In this document: positions 59,210 to 64,000 of the stretch, in pieces
How positions within the stretch are numbered: position 1 is the stretch's first letter
Layout: the number at the start of each line of letters is the position of its first letter
From: Vibrio hepatarius
GTDB lineage: Bacteria; Pseudomonadota; Gammaproteobacteria; Enterobacterales; Vibrionaceae
Reading direction: 5' to 3'
Length of the DNA stretch: 64,000 bases
NCBI RefSeq assembly: GCF_011806575.1
Contig: NZ_JAATOO010000011.1
Location: forward strand, 92,023 to 156,022
The notes under the pieces: model-generated
Database searches by the model: none
The model's input: only the letters and a program-made list of their open reading frames with translations
Told to the model about the DNA's origin: nothing
Program-made: the position numbers and the translations under genes

Positions 59210-60474
59210 TAGAACCTGCCTTTTAAATTTAAAAAAATCATACTCTTATCGGAAAGCAATGCATACACAGAATCACTCTCGCCAGTCATAAACCGGATCG
59301 CCATCTCGATATTGAGCGCGGCGTTACCAGAATCGTATGCTTGATAATCGAGCCATTGAGTTGCAATCAAACCGCCATCTTGCGGTGAGTACATCACATC
59401 AACGGTGGGCGTAAAATGATTCAGCCAAGTGAGGTTGTTTGACCATTGCCAATGACTCCAAGCGTTGCTGTCTAGCGTCCAGTGAAACAATAGGCTGTGC
59501 TGCACGAGGTTGGCGCTTTGCAGCCCTTGGGCATACGAATATCCGAGAGCACGAGTTGAATCGTTAGCGTGTAGTAACTCTGCTCGATCAAACGCCCGCT
59601 CCCACTGGTTTTTGTTCCAACTTCGACTGTCGTACCAATACTCAACAATGATGTTGTTACCCACTGCATTCGCCCAGTTCAAACCCAATAGCAACTGATA
59701 GCCGTGATTGTCGGTCTCTAACTCGACAGGAGAATCCCACGCATTGTGTTGATAAATAACGTACTGGCGCTGGTACAGTGCTGAACTGTGCACAGCCCAA
59801 GACAGGTCTAGCACCGAGACAAACGACGCCCCCACCAGACCATGGCGAACGTTGTCGTAATACGCCAACATCTGCCATTCACTCTCGCCGATTAAGGCGT
59901 AGCGACGAAAGCCGATTCCAGTTTGCTCTGCCGCTTTTTCCAACGTACTACCCGCCTGCTGGGTAAAGGACGAGTCCGATGCGACCAGACTCCATTCGCC
60001 TTGTAAGTCAAAGTAAGAGCCCAATGCGATCAGCGCGCCCTCTTCTACCTGAATACCGACCGGATTACGCCGATATGGTTTAAAGATATCCAGCGGACGA
60101 TAGCCATACCCCACGCCCCAGTCCAACCTGAGCTTACCAGCGGTAAAATCCATCGGCAGTTCAAACAGTGTCGCTTCGCCTTGCCAAAATAGCTCTTGAA
60201 CCACAAACTCGGCGTCGTAAGGCGCAGAGCTATCGTTGCTGAGTATGTTACTTCCTTTCGCTGCCAGTAATGCGGTCCAGTCGTAACCGCTCACTTCTAC
60301 ATCGAGCAAGGCATCCATCGCTTTCGTGTCATGGCTCGGCGGCTCACCGAGTAACGCAGAATCCTGGTGCTGGGTTGAACTCGCACTCACGGTCCAGTCC
60401 CATTCATAACTGAGCTCTTGGCCACTCACATTGAACGCATAAAGACCCGCTGGCAGTATCCATAGCCACTTCAT
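59209..60474 (-). CDS. Putative outer-membrane beta-barrel protein
   Basis: A 421-residue exported protein. The signal peptide (residues 1-18, MKWLWILPAGLYAFNVSG) is followed by alternating amphipathic strands rich in Trp and Tyr (QMLAYYDNVRHGLVGASFVS, NNIIVEYWYDSRSW). The C terminus SMIFLNLKGRF ends in Phe, the usual outer-membrane assembly signal. It lies 3 bases after the LolA-like gene and overlaps the kinase start. I do not recognise a family; a barrel partner for the ABC exporter is plausible. Possible lipid, peptide or lipoprotein handling is inference. Confidence 0.8.
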   Translation of the reverse strand: MKWLWILPAGLYAFNVSGQELSYEWDWTVSASSTQHQDSALLGEPPSHDTKAMDALLDVEVSGYDWTALLAAKGSNILSNDSSAPYDAEFVVQELFWQGEATLFELPMDFTAGKLRLDWGVGYGYRPLDIFKPYRRNPVGIQVEEGALIALGSYFDLQGEWSLVASDSSFTQQAGSTLEKAAEQTGIGFRRYALIGESEWQMLAYYDNVRHGLVGASFVSVLDLSWAVHSSALYQRQYVIYQHNAWDSPVELETDNHGYQLLLGLNWANAVGNNIIVEYWYDSRSWNKNQWERAFDRAELLHANDSTRALGYSYAQGLQSANLVQHSLLFHWTLDSNAWSHWQWSNNLTWLNHFTPTVDVMYSPQDGGLIATQWLDYQAYDSGNAALNIEMAIRFMTGESDSVYALLSDKSMIFLNLKGRF

Positions 60475-60477
60475 CGC

Positions 60478-61215
60478 TTATAACTCCGAGTCCAGATTGC
60501 GAATCAGATACGCAGGGTTGTAATATTTCTCCTCCAACTCATAAGATGTGATTTGCTGGTAAGCGATAACGGTTTTCTTCGCTGGTTGGATCTTGTCTAG
60601 CAAGGTCATCGCCACGACGCGGGTTTGCCCATCTCGCTGCCCTTGTTCAAAAATCGCCTGTTTCGCTAGCTTTCCAGAACGCAGATAAAGGTCCGCTTTG
60701 AGGGGAAAATCCGTTTCAGCATCGAGCCACAACTCAATCCGTTCGTAGCTCGCGCCTTTGGTGACCGATTTCAGGCGCAACTGGTTGGTTTCTGCAGACT
60801 GCTCGACCAAGGTTGCTTGGTAGTCCTCACTCCAAGTCAGCGTTGAAATGTCCCCGACCGAGGCTTCACCGAGCAGCTTTTGCATTGGCGTAATTCGGAT
60901 CGGACGACGGCTTTTCGGCATCAGCAACCAATAGTTATCGCCAAGCATCAACATTTTTTGTCCCGCTTCTACCTGCGACTTAAACACCACCAGTGATTCA
61001 CGATTAGGACGAGTGTAAACATGGTACTGACGCGTTTTATCCAGCTCGTCGTTTTCAAATAACGACACTTGCGATACGACTTTAGCAACCAGATACCCTT
61101 GACGATAATCGTCGGCATTTTTAATCATCTGTCGAACGTCACTAACACTCGCTGCCGCTGATGCACTGATCACAGTCAGTAAGAGAGTCGCCATTGTTTT
61201 TATTGCATTACACAT
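60478..61215 (-). CDS. LolA-like outer-membrane lipoprotein-sorting protein
   Basis: A 245-residue periplasmic protein. The start at ATG 61215 overlaps the permease stop (ATGTGTAA), with GAGGCG as ribosome site; the open frame extends to 61275. A signal peptide (about residues 1-27) precedes a LolA/LolB-like half-barrel: VYTRPNRESLVVFKSQVEAG, MLMLGDNYWLLMPKSRRPIR, LWLDAETDFPLKADLY. Such proteins carry lipids or lipoproteins across the periplasm. In this operon it probably collects a hydrophobic cargo from the ABC exporter. Confidence 0.87.
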   Translation of the reverse strand: MCNAIKTMATLLLTVISASAAASVSDVRQMIKNADDYRQGYLVAKVVSQVSLFENDELDKTRQYHVYTRPNRESLVVFKSQVEAGQKMLMLGDNYWLLMPKSRRPIRITPMQKLLGEASVGDISTLTWSEDYQATLVEQSAETNQLRLKSVTKGASYERIELWLDAETDFPLKADLYLRSGKLAKQAIFEQGQRDGQTRVVAMTLLDKIQPAKKTVIAYQQITSYELEEKYYNPAYLIRNLDSEL

Positions 61216-62467
61216 AAGCCAACGCCTCAGTAATCGGTTTATTGACACCCTTGCGGGCAGAAAGCCAAGCAGCAAAAGTACAAATAGCGATCACTCCTAA
61301 GGCGCAAAATACAAGCAGTTCAAACGAGAAGTAGATATTCAGCGGGTAGCCTTCACTTCGCCCCGGAGGCGGTGGCATTTGAATATCAATCACAAGCAGC
61401 AGCACCGAGGTCATCGCGCTGAGCAAACCGCCCAATATCGCGCCAATCAACGCTAGCAGTCCGGCTTCACGGACAAATCCGGACACGATTTCACTTGGGT
61501 AAGTACCGAGCACCGAGAGTGTGCCGATTTCTCGCGTTCGCTCGGTGACCGACATCGTCATGGTGTTGAACAGCGCAACAAACACCACCAATGCCATCAC
61601 TGCGCCCATAATACCGAATATGCGATCATAGAGGTCTTTGACTTTGGTGTAGAAAAACGCTCTGTCTTGCCAAGGAGTCAGTTCGATAGGTTGTTCAAGC
61701 TTCGTTTTGGAAAGCTGACCGGACACCCACTGCTGAACCTGAGCGGTCTTTTCTGTTTCAAACAAGAAGACGGATAAGGTGCTGACTTTATCGCTGGTTA
61801 GCAATTCCTGAGCGGACTGAATGTGCAAGTAAAGTTGGCGCTTATCTAGTTCAGGTACACCCGTCGAGTAAATGCCATGCACCTTAAAATCAAACGCATT
61901 GAGTGCGCCGTCACTGGTCGTAGCAAGGAGGGTGACCCAATCACCTACCGCCACTTTAAGGTTCTTCGCCAGTTCAACTCCTAACATCACTTCAGGTTCA
62001 GCAGGGTTGTAACGCGAAGCGCTGACACTCGACAAGGTTTTACCGGCTCTGACATCGAGAAACGGCCCCTTCATGTCGAACTCACGCTCATTCACGCCAG
62101 TACCAACGAATATGGTTGATTTGCTGCCGTTAGAAATCAGTCCGTTAAATTCAATCCGCGGTTGTACGCCACGAATCTCGTCATTTGCGAGAATAAGGCG
62201 CGAAATAGACGCCGCATCCGACAAACCGTTTTCTAGCGGCATGTCTTCGTCTTGTTCAAAAAATCCTGGTTGACTGATCGTAATATGACCGGTGTCGCGT
62301 GCGGTGGATTCTTTCAGCGATTCGTAGGTATAGAGTCCAAAGCCGCCAGCACAGGTTAGCGCAAATACAGCAATGGTAATGATTAATACAGAGAGTAGAC
62401 TGCGGCGACGGTTTCTCAATAAGTTGAGGTACGCCACACGCAGCGAGAGTGGTATTAGCTTGCCCAT
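61208..62467 (-). CDS. ABC exporter permease (MacB/LolC-FtsX family)
   Basis: A 419-residue permease with the four-helix FtsX/MacB layout: helix 1 near 22-45, a ~230-residue periplasmic domain, and three helices near 285-305, 330-355 and 375-400. The segment SVTERTREIGTLSVLGTYPS near residue 306 is the family's coupling motif. It overlaps the ATPase gene by 13 bases upstream and the LolA-like gene downstream. Only one permease gene is present, so a homodimer is likely. Confidence 0.93.
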   Translation of the reverse strand: MGKLIPLSLRVAYLNLLRNRRRSLLSVLIITIAVFALTCAGGFGLYTYESLKESTARDTGHITISQPGFFEQDEDMPLENGLSDAASISRLILANDEIRGVQPRIEFNGLISNGSKSTIFVGTGVNEREFDMKGPFLDVRAGKTLSSVSASRYNPAEPEVMLGVELAKNLKVAVGDWVTLLATTSDGALNAFDFKVHGIYSTGVPELDKRQLYLHIQSAQELLTSDKVSTLSVFLFETEKTAQVQQWVSGQLSKTKLEQPIELTPWQDRAFFYTKVKDLYDRIFGIMGAVMALVVFVALFNTMTMSVTERTREIGTLSVLGTYPSEIVSGFVREAGLLALIGAILGGLLSAMTSVLLLVIDIQMPPPPGRSEGYPLNIYFSFELLVFCALGVIAICTFAAWLSARKGVNKPITEALAYV

Positions 62468-63138
62468 TTCATTAGCCCCTTGTGAATTTGTCCGTCCACC
62501 AATTCAATACTGCGGTCGCATTGAACCGCCATGCGCGGATCGTGGGTCGCGACAATGAACGTCGTTCCCAATGAATGACCGAGTGTTTTCATCAACTCAA
62601 TCACGACATTGGCAGTATGGCTGTCTAAACTGGCCGTCGGTTCATCGGCGATGACGATTTGCGGGCTGTGAACCAGTGCTCTGGCAATGGCAACACGCTG
62701 TTGCTGGCCACCGGATAGGTTGTCGGGTCTGTGGTTTGCAAACTCGCTTAATCCAACTCGATCCAAAATCTTAAGCGCTTTCACACGCTGCTGGGCAAGG
62801 CTGTCACCGTTTAACATCAGAGGATAAGCGACGTTTTCCCATGCACTCATCACTGGGATAAGATTGAAACGTTGAAAAACGAAGCCAAATTGAGAGCGGC
62901 GATACTCGGCGGCTTCTATTGGGTGTGTTGGGTAAGGCTGACCATCGATATTAATTTGTCCTTGGTAGTTCATCTCCAGCAAACCCAAAACGTTTAGCAG
63001 TGTGCTTTTGCCTGAGCCCGAAGGCCCACACAGCGCCACCATTTCGCCTCGTTCGATCTGACCATCAACGCCTCTGAGCGCCTCAACCCTTTGCTGACCC
63101 AACTGGTATGTTTTAAAAATCTGAGAGAAACTAAGCAT
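62455..63138 (-). CDS. ABC exporter ATP-binding protein (LolD/MacB type)
   Basis: A 227-residue ATPase. Walker A GPSGSGKST, Q-loop FVFQRFNLIPVM, signature NLSGGQQQRVAIARAL, Walker B IVIADEPTASLD and the switch His in VATHDPRM are intact. It has the LolD-like length and start. It follows the small exported protein gene after 9 bases and overlaps the permease gene. It powers mechanotransmission across the permease of the same operon. Confidence 0.95.
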   Translation of the reverse strand: MLSFSQIFKTYQLGQQRVEALRGVDGQIERGEMVALCGPSGSGKSTLLNVLGLLEMNYQGQINIDGQPYPTHPIEAAEYRRSQFGFVFQRFNLIPVMSAWENVAYPLMLNGDSLAQQRVKALKILDRVGLSEFANHRPDNLSGGQQQRVAIARALVHSPQIVIADEPTASLDSHTANVVIELMKTLGHSLGTTFIVATHDPRMAVQCDRSIELVDGQIHKGLMKWAS

Positions 63139-63147
63139 AACGCCACC

Positions 63148-63786
63148 TTAAGCCGCTGAATTGATCATGCTGGCCGCTTGCTGTGTCAGTGGATGTTGCG
63201 CTCCACGTTGCTGCATCTGTTCTAGCCAAGCCTTAGCCTGAGGCATATCCTCCGCCTTTAGCGCCGCTTCGACGGCATAAAGATAGACCCACGCTGTCGC
63301 GGCATATTGCTGTCGCTTGAATTCGTCGTTTTCAAGCAGTTCTAAAAACAGTTCATAACCGCGTTCAAAGTGATTAAACATCTCCGGCAACGAGGTGAAT
63401 GTGGACGCCGCGATAGATTTTGCCAAAAAAGATTCTGGTAAACCTTGGCGTGTTTGTTGTTCGGCCAGCGGCGTTGGGTTAGCAGACAGGAGATCCAACC
63501 CTTTCGCGATCGTTGCAAGTCCTTTTTCGGTATACGTCATTTTGTTCCACGGCATCCACGCATCCCGTCCCATCAAAGTTTGTGTACTACCGAGATACAC
63601 CAAGCTCAGCGCCTCCGCGCCTCGTTGGGCGATATGCTGTTCAAAGGATTGATGTGCGACCTCAACCAAGCTCTCGTCACCTTGTGCAGCTTTATTGTAA
63701 ATTTCGATCACGGCATCACTTGGAATTGCCAGCGCGTTGGCACTAAACAAACACGCGGTCACTAAAGCCAATCTGAATGTTGTCAT
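63148..63786 (-). CDS. Exported helical protein, first gene of the export operon
   Basis: A 212-residue secreted protein. The signal peptide (residues 1-20, cleavage after ANALA) precedes a helical, Ala/Glu/Leu-rich mature part suggestive of tetratricopeptide-like repeats (EVAHQSFEQHIAQRGAEALS, AVEAALKAEDMPQAKAWLEQ). It is the first gene of the minus-strand operon, 9 bases before the ATPase. It might bind the cargo or the permease. No clear family recognised. Confidence 0.8.
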   Translation of the reverse strand: MTTFRLALVTACLFSANALAIPSDAVIEIYNKAAQGDESLVEVAHQSFEQHIAQRGAEALSLVYLGSTQTLMGRDAWMPWNKMTYTEKGLATIAKGLDLLSANPTPLAEQQTRQGLPESFLAKSIAASTFTSLPEMFNHFERGYELFLELLENDEFKRQQYAATAWVYLYAVEAALKAEDMPQAKAWLEQMQQRGAQHPLTQQAASMINSAA

Positions 63787-64000
63787 TTCATCGTCCCTTA
63801 ATGTTGATTCGATACTGAAAGATTAACGAGCAAATAAAAGGGCTGTGGGGGTTTGCGACGAGCTGTCGAGAACTGGAGTGAATGGTCGAAATAGGGTGTA
63901 AACGGTGAATCTGTAAGCAGGCAGCCACCCAGCTAGTAGAATTAACAGAACAGGACAGTTAAAGTGCTCTACAACAAGCAGCACTGATTTGTACAAGAAT
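63787..64000. other. Promoter region of the seven-gene operon, window end
   Basis: About 210 bases upstream of the operon's first gene. Several ACAG/ACAGT repeats (63945-63962) might relate to LytTR binding, but the match is weak. No coding frame is recognised up to the edge. Confidence 0.35.

Overview
The window is a gamma-proteobacterial chromosome segment, almost certainly from the genus Vibrio. The reasons are the many chemoreceptors and GGDEF/EAL/HD-GYP proteins, the moderate G+C content, the characteristic Vibrio protein sequences (KatG, TyrS, AcoR/aldehyde dehydrogenase, SoxR), and the short intergenic gaps with strong bidirectional terminators. I cannot name the species. I see no rRNA, tRNA, CRISPR array or intact insertion sequence.

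Layout. 1-2945: end of the pentose-phosphate genes pgl-gnd, a small hypothetical gene, and a 45-residue ORF behind a long leader. 2973-7676: signalling block with a PAS protein and a zinc-binding (CZB) chemoreceptor in one operon, then a large transmembrane chemoreceptor. 7911-11746: an AcoR-type sigma-54 activator divergent from an aldehyde dehydrogenase that has a well-spaced -24/-12 promoter, then a small membrane protein. 11904-17793: HD-GYP protein, TauE/SafE exporter, a DUF6279-like lipoprotein, and a Cache-GGDEF-EAL protein. 17945-25747: BCCT transporter, a GntR/UTRA repressor, and a six-gene operon (binding protein, phosphodiesterase-like enzyme, two permeases, ATPase, HAD phosphatase) carrying two near-identical repressor-type operators. 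26137-31191: TetR plus RND efflux genes. 31221-35038: D-serine dehydratase, a PepSY/cytochrome b pair behind a PmrA/QseB-like box, and an ornithine/lysine decarboxylase.

35343-36917 holds the most striking gene: a signal peptide, then a domain about 76% identical to eukaryotic ubiquitin over its first 70 residues, a linker, and a C-terminal outer-membrane beta-barrel of autotransporter type. The predicted cleavage site leaves ubiquitin Met1 as the mature N terminus. All seven ubiquitin lysines are kept but the LRLRGG tail is missing. The gene looks A+T-richer than its neighbours.

37124-49030: TyrS, a LuxR-type regulator, KatG with Fur-like and OxyR-like sites upstream, a 50-residue protein, a HAD hydrolase, a YitT-like protein, a first orphan binding-protein/diguanylate-cyclase pair, an AEC transporter, and SoxR with a SoxR-box promoter in front of an MFS transporter. 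49387-55193: a Cache chemoreceptor, an XRE regulator, a second binding-protein/diguanylate-cyclase pair, and a small protein. 55532-57298: a cytoplasmic GH13 amylase-like enzyme. 57377-63786: a seven-gene minus-strand operon joining a MacB/LolCDE-like ABC exporter, a LolA-like protein and an outer-membrane barrel to a LytS/LytTR two-component system.

Overall the region is rich in environmental sensing (chemotaxis, c-di-GMP, redox) and solute handling, with one apparently imported ubiquitin-display gene.
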